Shown: positions 15,464 through 24,962, numbered from the stretch's first letter. The stretch is DNA of 64,000 bases from Sphingobium cupriresistens (GCF_004152865.1 NZ_SEOO01000019.1:1-64000); one strand, 5' to 3'. The notes: a model not told the origin generated them from the sequence alone. Program-made: numbers and translations.

Positions 15464-17800
15464 ATGAAGGAGCGGGAATTGCGCCTGGCGCTGGTCTGCT
15501 ACGGCGGCATCAGCCTGGCGATCTACATGCATGGCATCACCAAGGAGGTGTGGCATCTGGCGCGCGCCAGCCGCGCCTTTCATGAGGGCGCGCCGGGCGA
15601 CGGCGGCGGCAGCGAGGCGGTCTATGCCCAGGCGCTGGCGGCGATGGAGGCGGCCAGCGGCGTGCGGCTGCGCGTGATGCCGGACATCATCGCGGGCGCC
15701 AGCGCGGGCGGGATCAACGGCATCTTCCTGGCGCAGGCGATCGAGACGGGTCAGTCGCTGGAGCCGCTGACACGCATGTGGCTGGACAATGCCGATGTCG
15801 ACCGGCTGCTGGACCCCGACGCGCGCCCGGCCCGCGCCATGACCAAATTCTGGGCGACGCCCCTGGTCTGGATGGCGGCGCGGCGGCCAGGCGATGCGGT
15901 GGAGCGCACCGTGGCCCCGGACACGCGCGAAGAAGTGCGGATGAAACTCTCCCGTTTCATCCGGTCGCGCTGGTTCGAGCCACCCTTTGGCGGGGAGATA
16001 TTCTCCACCATGTTGGTCGACGCCTTTGACGCGATGGCGGCGACCGGCAATGGTCCGCCGCTGCTACCCGACGGGCATCCGCTGGACCTGTTCGTCACCG
16101 TCACCGATTTCGAGGGGCATCCGCAAAGCCTGAACCTCAACAGCCCGCCGCAGGTGATCGAGACCGAGCATCGGCTGTCGATCGGCTTCAAGGCGCGCGG
16201 ACGCGGGGAGCGACCGTTCGCCGATCCGGCCGAACTGGTGTTCGCGGCGCGCGCGACCGCCAGCTTCCCCGGCGCCTTCCCGCCCTTCACCGTGCGCGAA
16301 CTGGACCGGGTGTTGAAGCGCCGCCATCGCGCCTGGCCGACGCGCGATGCCTTTCTGGGCCGCGCCCTGCCCCGCCATGCCGCGCGCGGGACAGCCGAGG
16401 ACGCGGTGCTGATCGACGGATCGGTGCTGGCCAATGCCCCCTTCGCGCAGGCGATCGGCGCGCTGAAGAACCGGCCGTCGCGGCGGGAGGTGGACCGGCG
16501 CTTCGTCTATATCGATCCCAAGCCGGGGCACCGTTCCATCCGCCTGAACAAGGAGGGCGAGCAGCAGGATGCGCCAACTGGGGCGGACACGCCGCTGCCT
16601 GGCTTCTTCCGCACGATTTTCGGCGCGCTGTCGGACATTCCGCGCGAACAGCCGATCCGCGACAATCTGGAGGCGATCGACCGGCACAGCACGCGCATCC
16701 GGCGGATGCGGCGGATATTGGACGCGCTGCGTCCCGGCATCGAGGTGGAGGTGGAGAGCGCGATCGGCAAGATGCTGTTCCTGGACCGGCCGACGCCCAC
16801 GCGCCTGTCCGCCTGGCGCGCCAAGGCGCAGCAGCGGGCGGCGAGCGCGGCGGGCTTCGCCTATCCGGCCTATGGGCACCTGAAATTGTCGGGCATTGTC
16901 GAATCGCTCTGCGCGCTGCTGTTCCGCCTGAGCGGCGAAGACAGCGCCATGATGCGCGAAAGCTATCGCCAGGCGATCTGGGCCGATATCCGCAAGGATG
17001 GCGCCGACCAGTTGAGCGCTGAGAGCGGTTCGGCCTCCGCCCCGGTCGCCTTCTTCCGCGCCCACGACCTGGCCTTTCGCATCCGCCGCCTGCGCTATCT
17101 GGCGCGGCGACTGGCCGACACGCTGGAACTGGACGCGCAGGCCGACGATCCTGCGGTGCAGGGGATGCACGACGCCATCTATGGCGCGCTGACGCTCTAT
17201 GCCGAATGCGAGGATAGCGACTTTCATGGCCCCGACGTCGCCGCGGCGGCCAAGGCGGTGTCGACCGATGCCGCCGCCGCGCTGGCGGCGGTGGCACAGG
17301 CGTGGGGGTTGAAGGCGCGGGACGAGGCGGCCGACCAGATGCTGGCGGACGCCTTCGCGGCGCTGCCCAAGACGGGGCGGCGGACGATGCTGCTCGCCTA
17401 TCTGGGCTTTCCCTTCACCGATATCGCCACCCTACCGTTGCTCCAGGGTGACACTCTGGATGAATATGATCCGGTGAAAGTCGACCGGATTTCGCCGGAA
17501 GATTGTGGCGCGATACGCGGCGGTGGCGCGGCCGCCACACTCAAGGGCATTGAATTCAACAACTTCGGCGCGTTCTTTAGCAGGGTCTATCGCGAGAATG
17601 ACTATCTGTGGGGCCGATTGCACGGCGCCGAGCGGCTTCTGGACATCGTGATTTCGGCAATGCCCGCAGCAAGCCGCCTTTCGCCCGACGCTCTGGCCGA
17701 CTATAGGCGGGCCGCGTTTCTGGCGATCCTGGACGAAGAAGAGTCGCGGCTGCCCCATGTAGCCGATTTGATCGCCAGCTTGCGGGAGGAGATCGGGTGA
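15464..17800 (+). CDS. Patatin-like protein with DUF3376 region
   Basis: 778 residues, the large bacterial patatin type. The oxyanion motif YGGISLAIYMHG is at about 13-24, the nucleophile elbow GASAG at 78-82 (Ser80), and the catalytic Asp in LIDGSVLANAPF near 317. These give a Ser-Asp dyad for phospholipid or acyl-ester hydrolysis. Residues beyond about 400 match the helical DUF3376-type tail, with an extended basic linker (DRHSTRIRRMRRIL). No signal peptide is seen. The stop overlaps the GTG start of the next gene (GTGA), so a lipoprotein of unknown function is co-translated with it. Confidence 0.88.
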   Translation: MKERELRLALVCYGGISLAIYMHGITKEVWHLARASRAFHEGAPGDGGGSEAVYAQALAAMEAASGVRLRVMPDIIAGASAGGINGIFLAQAIETGQSLEPLTRMWLDNADVDRLLDPDARPARAMTKFWATPLVWMAARRPGDAVERTVAPDTREEVRMKLSRFIRSRWFEPPFGGEIFSTMLVDAFDAMAATGNGPPLLPDGHPLDLFVTVTDFEGHPQSLNLNSPPQVIETEHRLSIGFKARGRGERPFADPAELVFAARATASFPGAFPPFTVRELDRVLKRRHRAWPTRDAFLGRALPRHAARGTAEDAVLIDGSVLANAPFAQAIGALKNRPSRREVDRRFVYIDPKPGHRSIRLNKEGEQQDAPTGADTPLPGFFRTIFGALSDIPREQPIRDNLEAIDRHSTRIRRMRRILDALRPGIEVEVESAIGKMLFLDRPTPTRLSAWRAKAQQRAASAAGFAYPAYGHLKLSGIVESLCALLFRLSGEDSAMMRESYRQAIWADIRKDGADQLSAESGSASAPVAFFRAHDLAFRIRRLRYLARRLADTLELDAQADDPAVQGMHDAIYGALTLYAECEDSDFHGPDVAAAAKAVSTDAAAALAAVAQAWGLKARDEAADQMLADAFAALPKTGRRTMLLAYLGFPFTDIATLPLLQGDTLDEYDPVKVDRISPEDCGAIRGGGAAATLKGIEFNNFGAFFSRVYRENDYLWGRLHGAERLLDIVISAMPAASRLSPDALADYRRAAFLAILDEEESRLPHVADLIASLREEIG

Positions 17801-18309
17801 GCGGGCGTTTGGGTCTGGTTCCTGTGGTGCTGATGCTGGCCTTGGTCGCCGGTTGTCGCGGCTCGTCCGCCGACAATGCCCAGGCCGACAATCGCCCGTC
17901 GCAGCCAGTCGCCACCGTCGCCTCGATCGAACCAGAAGCCGCCCCCCTGCAGCCCCCCGTCGAACCCGTCATCGCGCCGGTGAAGGCGTTACCGGTCGTA
18001 ACCGTGCGCGCGCAACCGGCGCCGCGCAACGCGCTGGACCTGCCGCCGTCCGACGATGGCGGGTCGGCGCTGCCCTTTCCGCAGGAAGTCACCAGCTTCA
18101 TGGTGGGCCGCGACGGATGTGACCATTTTCGTGGCGAAGAACCCCATGACGCCGAACGGCGCGCCTATATCGCCGAAAATATCGCCGAATTGTGCAGCGG
18201 CACCGACGCGAAGCTGGCGATGCTGCGGCGGCGCTATGCGGGCGATCGGTCTGTGACGGCGGCCTTGCGGGGTTATGAGGACCGGATCGAGGGCGTCTCC
18301 AACTACTGA
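17797..18309 (+). CDS. Hypothetical lipoprotein
   Basis: 170 residues from a GTG that overlaps the patatin stop by four bases. Signal peptide about 1-20 ends in the lipobox LVAGC (Cys21 approx.), followed by an Ala/Pro-rich linker to about 85. The C-terminal domain has two Cys (GRDGCDHFRGEE and AELCSG) and a DAERRAYIAENIAELC helix. I know this layout from uncharacterised proteobacterial lipoproteins only. The coupling to the patatin suggests a shared role in the envelope, which is inference. Confidence 0.7.
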   Translation: MSGRLGLVPVVLMLALVAGCRGSSADNAQADNRPSQPVATVASIEPEAAPLQPPVEPVIAPVKALPVVTVRAQPAPRNALDLPPSDDGGSALPFPQEVTSFMVGRDGCDHFRGEEPHDAERRAYIAENIAELCSGTDAKLAMLRRRYAGDRSVTAALRGYEDRIEGVSNY

Positions 18310-18313
18310 ATGC

Positions 18314-18604
18314 TCAATCCGCCAGCGCGTCGATCGCATGGGCGAGGTCGATGTCGCGTTGTGACAGGCCGCCCGCGTCATGGGTGGTGAGAAGAATGTC
18401 CACCCTGTTATAGACATTCGACCATTCGGGATGATGATCCGCCTTTTCGGCCAGGATCGCGACCCGCGTCATGAAGCCGAAGGCGCCGACGAAATCGGTG
18501 AAGGTGAAGCGGCGCGATATGCCTTCCGGCTCCGCCACGCTGGTCCATTGCGGCAGGTCGGCCAGCGCGACGGCGCGATCCTCTTCGCTCAGTTTGCCAA
18601 TCAT
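18314..18604 (-). CDS. phhB: 4a-hydroxytetrahydrobiopterin dehydratase (PCD/DCoH)
   Basis: 96 residues from ATG 18602-18604 ([10 protein letters not shown]). The signature [27 protein letters not shown] contains the two active-site histidines and the third in THD, all present. The enzyme recycles the pterin cofactor of phenylalanine hydroxylase, though many bacteria without that enzyme keep it for molybdopterin or folate-related roles. No phhA is in the window. It is convergent with the lipoprotein gene by 4 bases. Confidence 0.92.
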   Translation of the reverse strand: MIGKLSEEDRAVALADLPQWTSVAEPEGISRRFTFTDFVGAFGFMTRVAILAEKADHHPEWSNVYNRVDILLTTHDAGGLSQRDIDLAHAIDALAD

Positions 18605-18661
18605 GTCCCTATCCTCATGAAATGCCTTGGGGCCTGAAATGCCTTGGGTTATGTGGCAGGC

Positions 18662-19069
18662 ATGTCGCACCCCGGTCAACCGCTCCGCTTCGCCCCGACC
18701 CCCCAGGAGATCGAGACGCTCGCGCTGGAGGCGCTCAGTCGCCTGCCCGACCCGTTCAACGCGCATCTGTCCGATGTCGTGCTGTTCGTGGAGGAGTTCG
18801 CGCCAGCCGACATCTTGAAGGAAATGGAGATTGACGACCCGTTCGGCCTGACCGGCCTGTATAGCGGCCGTCCGGTGGGCCAGGAGGCGCAGACCGGGGA
18901 CGTGCCCCCGACCGTACATCTGTTCCGCCGCCCGCTGCTCGACGAATGGGTCGAAACCGGCGTGCCGCTCGACGCGCTCATCACCCATGTTGTGGTGCAT
19001 GAGATCGGCCATCATTTCGGCCTGTCCGACATCGATATGCATGTGCTGGAGGATATGGTCGCCTCATGA
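18662..19069 (+). CDS. Zincin-like metallopeptidase (PF06262 family)
   Basis: 135 residues from ATG 18662. The motif [14 protein letters not shown] gives the HExxH zinc site plus a downstream His/Asp, and [19 protein letters not shown] is the family N-terminal block. This minimal zincin family is widespread in actinobacteria and alphaproteobacteria, with unknown substrates. Its stop overlaps ccmA's ATG (ATGA), so the three genes 18662-20309 are one operon. A link to cytochrome c maturation is suggested only by this arrangement. Confidence 0.85.
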   Translation: MSHPGQPLRFAPTPQEIETLALEALSRLPDPFNAHLSDVVLFVEEFAPADILKEMEIDDPFGLTGLYSGRPVGQEAQTGDVPPTVHLFRRPLLDEWVETGVPLDALITHVVVHEIGHHFGLSDIDMHVLEDMVAS

Positions 19070-19665
19070 GCGGGGCGGCGCTGCGCCTGCACGGGCTGGC
19101 CTGTTTGCGCGGGGGGCGGATGCTGTTCCGGGACGTTGATTTGTCGCTGACGGCGGGGGGCGGCGCGTTGCTGACCGGTCCCAATGGCGTGGGCAAGTCC
19201 AGCCTGTTGCGAGTCATCGCCGGGCTGCTGCCGGCCTTTGCAGGCACGGTGGAGCGAACCGGCGGGATCGCGCTGACCGACGAGCGTCTGGCGCTGGACG
19301 CCGACCTGCCGTTGCGCCCAGCGCTCGATTTCTGGGCTAGGCTGGATCGGGCCGACGGCCAGGCGGTGGCGGCGGCGCTGGACGCGATGGCGCTGACAGC
19401 GCTGGCCGAGGTGCCGGTGCGGATGCTGTCGACCGGGCAGCGCAAGCGTGCGATGCTGGCGCGGGTGATCGCCAGCGGGGCGGCGATCTGGCTGCTGGAC
19501 GAGCCGGGCAACGGGCTGGACACGGCGTCCACGGCGTTGCTGGGCGCGGCGGTGGCGACGCATCTGGCGGCGGGCGGGATCGTGGTCGCAGCCTCCCACC
19601 AGCCGCTGCCGATCGACGCGCCGGTGCTGATCGTGCTCGGCGACTATCAGGCGGAGCCGGCATGA
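19066..19665 (+). CDS. ccmA: Heme exporter ATP-binding protein CcmA
   Basis: 199 residues. Walker A GPNGVGKSS, signature LSTGQRKR and Walker B AIWLLDEPGNGLD are all present, and the small size matches CcmA. With CcmB/C it forms the ABC complex that releases CcmE-bound heme for c-type cytochrome maturation. It overlaps the peptidase upstream and ccmB downstream by 4 bases each. ccmC and ccmE are not in the window. Confidence 0.92.
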   Translation: MSGAALRLHGLACLRGGRMLFRDVDLSLTAGGGALLTGPNGVGKSSLLRVIAGLLPAFAGTVERTGGIALTDERLALDADLPLRPALDFWARLDRADGQAVAAALDAMALTALAEVPVRMLSTGQRKRAMLARVIASGAAIWLLDEPGNGLDTASTALLGAAVATHLAAGGIVVAASHQPLPIDAPVLIVLGDYQAEPA

Positions 19666-20309
19666 GGCTGCTCTGGCTGCTCGCCGCGCGGGATTTGCGC
19701 CAGGCCTGGGCGTCGGCGGGGCTGTGGCTGCCGGTCGCGTTCCTGCTGCTGGTCGCCAGCCTCTACCCCTTTGCGGTCGGGCCGGATGCCGCGCTGCTGG
19801 GGCGCACCGGCGGCGGAATGCTGTGGATCGCCGCGCTGCTCGCCAGCCTGTTGCCGGTCGACCGGCTGGTCGCGCCGGACCGGGACAGCGGCGTGCTGGA
19901 CCAGATCGCGCTGCGCGGCATCGGCGAGGAAATGGTGGTGATCGCCCGGCTGGCGGCGCATTGGCTGGGCTTCGGCCCGCCGCTGATGCTCGCTACCCTG
20001 CCCGCCGCGACGCTGCTGAAGCTGGACGGGGCGACGATCATGCAACTGGAGATCGGGCTTTTGATCGGCACGCCCGCGCTGGCGGCGCTGGGGCTGCTGG
20101 TGGCGACGCTGACCGCCGGGCTGCGATCGAGCGGCGCGCTCGCGGGATTGCTGGCGCTGCCGCTGGCGGTGCCGCTGCTGATTTTTGGCGCGGGGACGCT
20201 GGGCGATGGCAGCGGCGCAGCGCTGAAGTTCTTGGGCGCGGCGTCGCTGCTGATGGTGGCGATCACGCCCTTCGCTGGCGGGGCGGCGATCCGGGCGGGG
20301 CGGGAATAG
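19662..20309 (+). CDS. ccmB: Heme exporter membrane protein CcmB
   Basis: 215 residues with six hydrophobic segments. It starts LLWLLAARDLRQAWASAGLWL, the CcmB N-terminus, and contains the family block VAPDRDSGVLDQIAL. It is the membrane subunit of the CcmAB(C) complex. The ATG overlaps ccmA's stop (ATGA). The C-terminal tail after the last helix is short (GRE). Confidence 0.92.
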   Translation: MRLLWLLAARDLRQAWASAGLWLPVAFLLLVASLYPFAVGPDAALLGRTGGGMLWIAALLASLLPVDRLVAPDRDSGVLDQIALRGIGEEMVVIARLAAHWLGFGPPLMLATLPAATLLKLDGATIMQLEIGLLIGTPALAALGLLVATLTAGLRSSGALAGLLALPLAVPLLIFGAGTLGDGSGAALKFLGAASLLMVAITPFAGGAAIRAGRE

Positions 20310-20409
20310 GCATTTCGCGACGTGACTCCCGTTCATTGACGAACGGCGGCGAATCTGGCAATTTCCCTTACGGCAGCCGAGAGAACATCGGCGCCAGGAG
20401 AGGATGCTC

Positions 20410-20634
20410 ATGAACCGAATTCAGACGAATTCCGGCAATATCTTTCATGCGCTGCTGATGCGATGCCTGGCTGACCGGCATCAGCCGACTGACGAGGAGA
20501 TCGACCTTGTCGCGGGCAAGATATGGCATGAGAGCCGCGGATCGGCGACCGGCCAGCCCTGGCTGGACGTAGCGCGCGGCAGCGATGCGCACCGGCAGAT
20601 GATCCAGGCGGCGACGATGGCGCTTACCCCCTAA
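20410..20634 (+). CDS. Hypothetical small protein
   Basis: 74 residues (MNRIQTNSGNIFHALLMRCL onward). The ATG at 20410 is preferred over 20404 because AGGAG (20396-20400) is 9 bases upstream. The C-terminal half (DEEIDLVAGKIWHESRGS..AHRQMIQAATMAL) looks like two amphipathic helices. No family is recognised. It stands alone between ccmB and the EamA gene. Confidence 0.55.
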   Translation: MNRIQTNSGNIFHALLMRCLADRHQPTDEEIDLVAGKIWHESRGSATGQPWLDVARGSDAHRQMIQAATMALTP

Positions 20635-20774
20635 GCGCGAGAGACGGCGCCGCTGCGATAGCCAAGGCGGGTCACCTGCCCAATCGCCATTTGCAGGGAT
20701 GAGAGGGCGAGCCTCTGTCCCCTCCTCCTTTGCGCCTGCTCGACATCGCCCTGCCCTTGCGCCAAAGGCGGCGG

Positions 20775-21665
20775 ATGTTCGGTATCGTCGCATCCATCCT
20801 GTTCGTCCTGATCTGGTCAACCGGCTTCATCGTCGCGCGGGCGGTGGTGCCGCATGGCGCGCCGGAACTGATCCTGGCGGTGCGCCTGACCGCAACGACG
20901 CTATTGCTGGGCGGGGCGGCTCTTTACGCGCGGCAGGCGTGGCCAAGGGGCAAGCGGCTGGGACTGCATCTGGCGGCGGGGGCGATGCTGCACGGCCTGT
21001 ACCTGACCGTCAGTTGGTGGGCGGTCGGCCGCGGGATGCCGGCCGGGATCATGTCGCTGCTCGGCGCGACCCAGCCTTTGATGGTGGCGGTGGCGAGCGT
21101 CGCGCTGATGGGAGAGCGGTTGCCGGGGCGCAACTGGGTCGGGCTGGCGATCGCAATCGGCGGGGTTGTGTGCGTGCTGCTGCCTGCGCTGGAGCGCAGC
21201 AGCGCGGGGGCGACCGGGCTGGTCCCGGTGGTGGCGGGGGTGATCGCGGTGATCGCCATGACCGGCGGGACGCTGATCCAGCGCGGCCAGATTGCGGGCG
21301 ACCCGATCCTGATGTCCGGCGCGGTGCAGAATTTGGGCGGGGCGATGGTGGCGATCGCCGCGACGCTGATCGTGGCCGAATGGCGCTGGGACAATGATCC
21401 TATGTTGTGGATCGGCCTTGGCTGGTCGGTGCTGGGGCTGTCGGCGGCGGGGCTGTCGCTGCTGGTGTGGCTGGTGCGGCATCAGGGGCCGACGCGCATG
21501 TCGATGCTGTTGCTGCTGGTGCCGCCGCTGGCCGCGATCGAAGCGTGGCTGCTGTTTGGCGAGCGGCTGGGGCCGGTGCAGATCGTGGGTTTCGCGCTGG
21601 CGCTGGGCGGCGTATTGCTGGGCCGGTCGCAGGGCAGGAAGGCCGAGTTGGTCGAGCCGGCCTGA
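20775..21665 (+). CDS. EamA/DMT-family transporter
   Basis: 296 residues with ten hydrophobic helices in two repeats of the EamA type. The first repeat starts FVLIWSTGFIVARAVVPHGAPE, with the W-S-T/S-G-F-x-x-A-R signature; the end of repeat two reads LLFGERLGPVQIVGFALALGGVLL, also typical. These proteins export amino acids or other small metabolites; the substrate here is unknown. ATG 20775 is preferred over an upstream TTG at 20730. No regulator is adjacent. Confidence 0.88.
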   Translation: MFGIVASILFVLIWSTGFIVARAVVPHGAPELILAVRLTATTLLLGGAALYARQAWPRGKRLGLHLAAGAMLHGLYLTVSWWAVGRGMPAGIMSLLGATQPLMVAVASVALMGERLPGRNWVGLAIAIGGVVCVLLPALERSSAGATGLVPVVAGVIAVIAMTGGTLIQRGQIAGDPILMSGAVQNLGGAMVAIAATLIVAEWRWDNDPMLWIGLGWSVLGLSAAGLSLLVWLVRHQGPTRMSMLLLLVPPLAAIEAWLLFGERLGPVQIVGFALALGGVLLGRSQGRKAELVEPA

Positions 21666-21746
21666 ACGGCGCGGTCTTGGAATAGCCCGTCACGCAACCG
21701 TCATTTTCTGCAACATCGCTGTCATGAGCGCGCGATAAGGGGCGGC

Positions 21747-22697
21747 ATGAGCAAGCGCCCGCCTTCCCTTCCCGCCCAGGCCCATGACATGCGGATGCAG
21801 ATGGCGCTGCGACAGATTGATTTCGGCGCAGCGCCGCGCCTGGCTGCACCCGCGCCCGCCCTCAAGCCGCAGGCTGCCGAAGATAGTCTGGCGCTGAAGC
21901 GGCGCGACTGGCTGCTGTCGGTGCAGGAGCGGCAGCGGGCGCTGTCCCCCTATGCTTCGGGCCTGTTGACCGCCGAAAATCTGTCGGGCGAGGATTTCCT
22001 GCACAGCTTCTACGCGCCGGGGCGGCCAGTGCTGATCAAGGGCGCCATGGCGGACTGGCCGGCGCTGGAGCGGTGGACGCCTGATTATCTGGCCGAAACG
22101 ATCGGCGACGCGCAGATCGAATATCAGGGCGGGCGATCAGGCGCGCAGGATTATGAGCTGAAGAAGGATCGGCACCGCAAGCGCGCGCCCTTCCGCCAGT
22201 TCATTGCCCTGGCGCGGGCGGGTGGCAACGACGCCTATCTGACCGCGTCGAACAGCGCCGCCAATGCGCCGGCGCTGGCGCCGCTGGCGGCGGACCTGGG
22301 ACATCTCGACGCCTATCTGACGCGCGCGCCGGGTATGGTCTGGATCGGCGGCGAAGGCACGTTCACGCCGCTGCACTTCGACCTGACCAACAATCTGCTG
22401 GCGCAGGTGACGGGGACCAAGCGCGTGATCCTGATCCCGCCGTCGCAGACGCAGCGGCTGGCGCACACGTCGCATGTGTTCAGCGATGTACGCGATATTA
22501 CCGATCCCGCGCGGTTGGCGCTCTACCAGCAGGCGCAGGACGTGCTGCGCTATGAGGTGCTGCTGACGCCGGGCGACCTGCTGTTCGTGCCCATAGGCTG
22601 GTGGCATCAGGTGCGGTCGGAGAGTTTCGCGACCATGCTGACCTATACCGGCTTCCATTGGGACAATGGCGGGCATGAGAGCTATCCGGCTGGGTAG
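21747..22697 (+). CDS. Cupin-like JmjC-type Fe(II)/2-oxoglutarate protein (cupin_8)
   Basis: 316 residues. From about 85 on, it shows the cupin_8/FIH-like domain: RPVLIKGAMADWPAL (typical opening), PLHFDLTNNLLAQVTGTKR with the H-x-D iron site, LTPGDLLFVPIGWWHQV with the distal His, and a Lys after the HxD motif. This is the pattern of protein or RNA hydroxylases such as FIH; the substrate is unknown. The first ~80 residues are a less structured lead. It is a single gene between unrelated neighbours. Confidence 0.85.
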   Translation: MSKRPPSLPAQAHDMRMQMALRQIDFGAAPRLAAPAPALKPQAAEDSLALKRRDWLLSVQERQRALSPYASGLLTAENLSGEDFLHSFYAPGRPVLIKGAMADWPALERWTPDYLAETIGDAQIEYQGGRSGAQDYELKKDRHRKRAPFRQFIALARAGGNDAYLTASNSAANAPALAPLAADLGHLDAYLTRAPGMVWIGGEGTFTPLHFDLTNNLLAQVTGTKRVILIPPSQTQRLAHTSHVFSDVRDITDPARLALYQQAQDVLRYEVLLTPGDLLFVPIGWWHQVRSESFATMLTYTGFHWDNGGHESYPAG

Positions 22698-22804
22698 TCG
22701 CCCAATGGCCCGACCTCATTCTTCCCACCGAAACGGACCGGGTTGCGTCTTCGCCCAAAGGCTCCATCACCTATGCTTCCGCTGTCGAAACGACAGGGGG
22801 AACG

Positions 22805-23344
22805 ATGATGTTCGCGATTCGCTTAATGGCCATTGCTTGTTGCGTAACGCTGCCTGGATGTGCCGGTCTTGTGACGGCGTGGAAAAGTGATCCGTTACAG
22901 GTCTATGCTATGGAGAATCCGGCCGTTTACACAATGACCGGCGATCGCCGGACGGCCGTGTTGATGGACACGAATACGGCAAGGCGCTTCTGCGCGGAAT
23001 CTCTGCCGGATGCCGCGGTCGCTTATGGCGCGACATCCACTGCCGGACTCACAGCGAAGGGAATAGACGCAAAATTCTCCGACGCCGTGACCGCCACTTT
23101 GCTCCAGACGTTTCAGCGAACACAGGATGCTGAAATCTATCGTCAGATGGGTTGGAATAGCTGCCTGGCCTGGGCGCAGGGCGCGATCACATCCGAGCAA
23201 TATCATGCGCTTTTGCAGCTGATGGTCACAGGCGGTCTGGATACCATGAAAAAACGCGCGGAACCTGCCCCAATAGCGGCGCCAGCGCCATCTCCGGCGG
23301 CCGCAGGCGCCGGGCCAGTCAAAGCCCCGGTCGGCAGAGACTGA
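22805..23344 (+). CDS. Hypothetical lipoprotein
   Basis: 179 residues. A signal peptide (about 1-18) ends in the lipobox LPGC, so the mature protein is probably membrane-anchored by Cys19. The domain after it (RRTAVLMDTNTARRFCAESLPDAAVAYG) is a pattern I have seen only in uncharacterised lipoproteins. The C-terminus (about 150-179) is Ala/Pro-rich. AGGGGG at 22793-22798 fits as ribosome binding site for ATG 22805. Confidence 0.7.
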   Translation: MMFAIRLMAIACCVTLPGCAGLVTAWKSDPLQVYAMENPAVYTMTGDRRTAVLMDTNTARRFCAESLPDAAVAYGATSTAGLTAKGIDAKFSDAVTATLLQTFQRTQDAEIYRQMGWNSCLAWAQGAITSEQYHALLQLMVTGGLDTMKKRAEPAPIAAPAPSPAAAGAGPVKAPVGRD

Positions 23345-23358
23345 CCGCCAGTAAAGCC

Positions 23359-23637
23359 CTACCCCTCGCGCAATTGTTCGTGGTGGCGGATCACCTCGTC
23401 GATGATGAAGCGCAGGAATTTTTCGGTGAAGTCGGGATCGAGCTTCGCATCCTGCGCCAACTGGCGCAGGCGGGCGATCTGGCGCTCTTCTCGGCCAGGA
23501 TCAGCGGGGGGCAGATCGTGAGTCGCCTTATGCTCGCCGACCGCCTGGGTGACCTTGAACCGTTCGGCCAGCATGAACACCAGCGCCGCGTCGATATTGT
23601 CGATGCTTTCGCGATAGCGGTTCAAAGTCTCGTCCAC
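23359..23637 (-). CDS. Chorismate mutase (AroQ class)
   Basis: 92 residues from GTG 23635-23637, with GGAGG 8 bases upstream. The helical AroQ fold is visible: RYRESIDNIDAALVFMLAERFKVTQAVGEHKA carries the first-helix Arg, the Arg of LAERF and the Lys of EHKA. DPGREERQIARLRQLAQ follows with the second basic set. It converts chorismate to prephenate for Phe/Tyr synthesis. The free-standing short form, without fused dehydratase or dehydrogenase, is common in alphaproteobacteria. It is divergent from the polyprenyl synthase. Confidence 0.92.
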   Translation of the reverse strand: MDETLNRYRESIDNIDAALVFMLAERFKVTQAVGEHKATHDLPPADPGREERQIARLRQLAQDAKLDPDFTEKFLRFIIDEVIRHHEQLREG

Positions 23638-23742
23638 GTGGGGCCTCCGGTTCCAGATGGCGCGCTTTTTGCCGCATCCGGCGCGTCGCGCAAGCTATTC
23701 CCGCTTGCCTTTCACATTTTGCATCGCCACATGGGCGCGGTC

Positions 23743-24771
23743 ATGACAGCACCCGCCCCCGGTAACGTCCACCCGATCGGCCGCGCCAACAGCGCCCCCT
23801 CGCTCGCCCCCATCATGGCGCTCGTCGCCGACGGCATGAACCAGGTCAATGCCGTGATCCTGGACCGGATGCAGTCGCGCATCCCGCTGATCCCGGAATT
23901 GGCCGGCCACCTGATCGCGGGCGGCGGCAAGCGATTGCGGCCGATGCTGACCTTGGCCTGCGCCGACCTGGTCGGCTATGCCGGGTCGCGCCATTACAAA
24001 TTGTCCGCCGCGGTCGAGTTCATCCACACCGCCACGCTGCTGCACGACGATGTCGTCGACGGATCGGGGCTTCGGCGGGGGCGCAAGACCGCGAACATCA
24101 TCTGGGGCAACAGCGCCAGCGTGCTGGTGGGCGACTTCCTCTTCTCCCGTTCCTTCGAGTTGATGGTGGAAGCCGAGTCGCTCAAGGTGCTCAAGATCCT
24201 GGCCAATGCGTCGGCGGTGATCGCGGAGGGCGAGGTCAACCAGTTGACCGCGCAGCGCAAGATCGACACCAGCGAAGAACAATATCTGGACATTATCGGC
24301 GCCAAGACCGCCGCCCTGTTCGCCGCCGCCTGTCGCATTTCCGCCGTTGTCGCCGACCGCGACGAGGCGGAGGAGCAGGCGCTGGACGTTTATGGCCGCA
24401 ATCTGGGCATCGCATTCCAGTTGATCGACGATGCGATCGATTATGAATCGGACGGCGCGACCATGGGCAAGGATGCGGGCGACGATTTCCGCGACGGCAA
24501 GGTGACGTTGCCGGTGATCCTGGCATATGCGCGTGGGGATGAGGCGGATCGCGCTTTCTGGAAGGCGGCGATCGCGGGCCACAAGATCAGCGACGAAGAC
24601 CTGACCCATGCAACCGGCCTGCTCCGCCAGACCGGGGCGATCGCCGACACGCTGGCGCGCGCGCGCCATTATGGCCAGCGGGCGATTGACGCGCTGGGGC
24701 GCTTCGAGGCCGGCAAGGCCAAAGCGGCCCTTACCGAAGCGGTGGAGTTCGCTATAGCGCGCGCCTATTGA
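23743..24771 (+). CDS. ispB: Polyprenyl diphosphate synthase (octaprenyl/decaprenyl type)
   Basis: 342 residues from ATG 23743 (an ATG at 23731 adds four). The first Asp-rich motif LLHDDVVDGSGLRRG and second LIDDAIDYES, plus GGGKRLRPML, define trans-prenyltransferases; the residues before the first DDxxD (AATLLHDD-type, small side chains) fit long-chain enzymes. In sphingomonads the product is probably the decaprenyl tail of ubiquinone-10, which is knowledge of the group, not visible here. The frame extends over the divergent chorismate mutase but the family alignment stops near 23743. Confidence 0.9.
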   Translation: MTAPAPGNVHPIGRANSAPSLAPIMALVADGMNQVNAVILDRMQSRIPLIPELAGHLIAGGGKRLRPMLTLACADLVGYAGSRHYKLSAAVEFIHTATLLHDDVVDGSGLRRGRKTANIIWGNSASVLVGDFLFSRSFELMVEAESLKVLKILANASAVIAEGEVNQLTAQRKIDTSEEQYLDIIGAKTAALFAAACRISAVVADRDEAEEQALDVYGRNLGIAFQLIDDAIDYESDGATMGKDAGDDFRDGKVTLPVILAYARGDEADRAFWKAAIAGHKISDEDLTHATGLLRQTGAIADTLARARHYGQRAIDALGRFEAGKAKAALTEAVEFAIARAY

Positions 24772-24820
24772 GGGAATAAGCGGGTTTGCTCGTTTCCTGT
24801 CGCGATACTGACTTTAATGG

Positions 24821-24940
24821 TCCGTTCGTCCTGAGTAGCCACTGAGCGAAGTCGAAGTGGCGTATCGAAGGATTGAGCTTGGCGCGGATGCTTCGATATG
24901 GGGCTTCGACTTCGCTCAGCCCCTACTCAGCACGAACGGG
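24821..24940. repeat. Long REP-like inverted repeat upstream of the TauE-like gene
   Basis: Arms of about 50 bases (24821-24870 and 24891-24940) pair imperfectly; both contain CTGAGCGAAGTCGAAG and CGTTCG..CTGAGTAG. It is a larger relative of the CCGTTCGG hairpins elsewhere in the window. It fills most of the gap between ispB and the permease. Confidence 0.8.
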
Positions 24941-24962
24941 AGCATAATAAGGCTTCCTGGTC

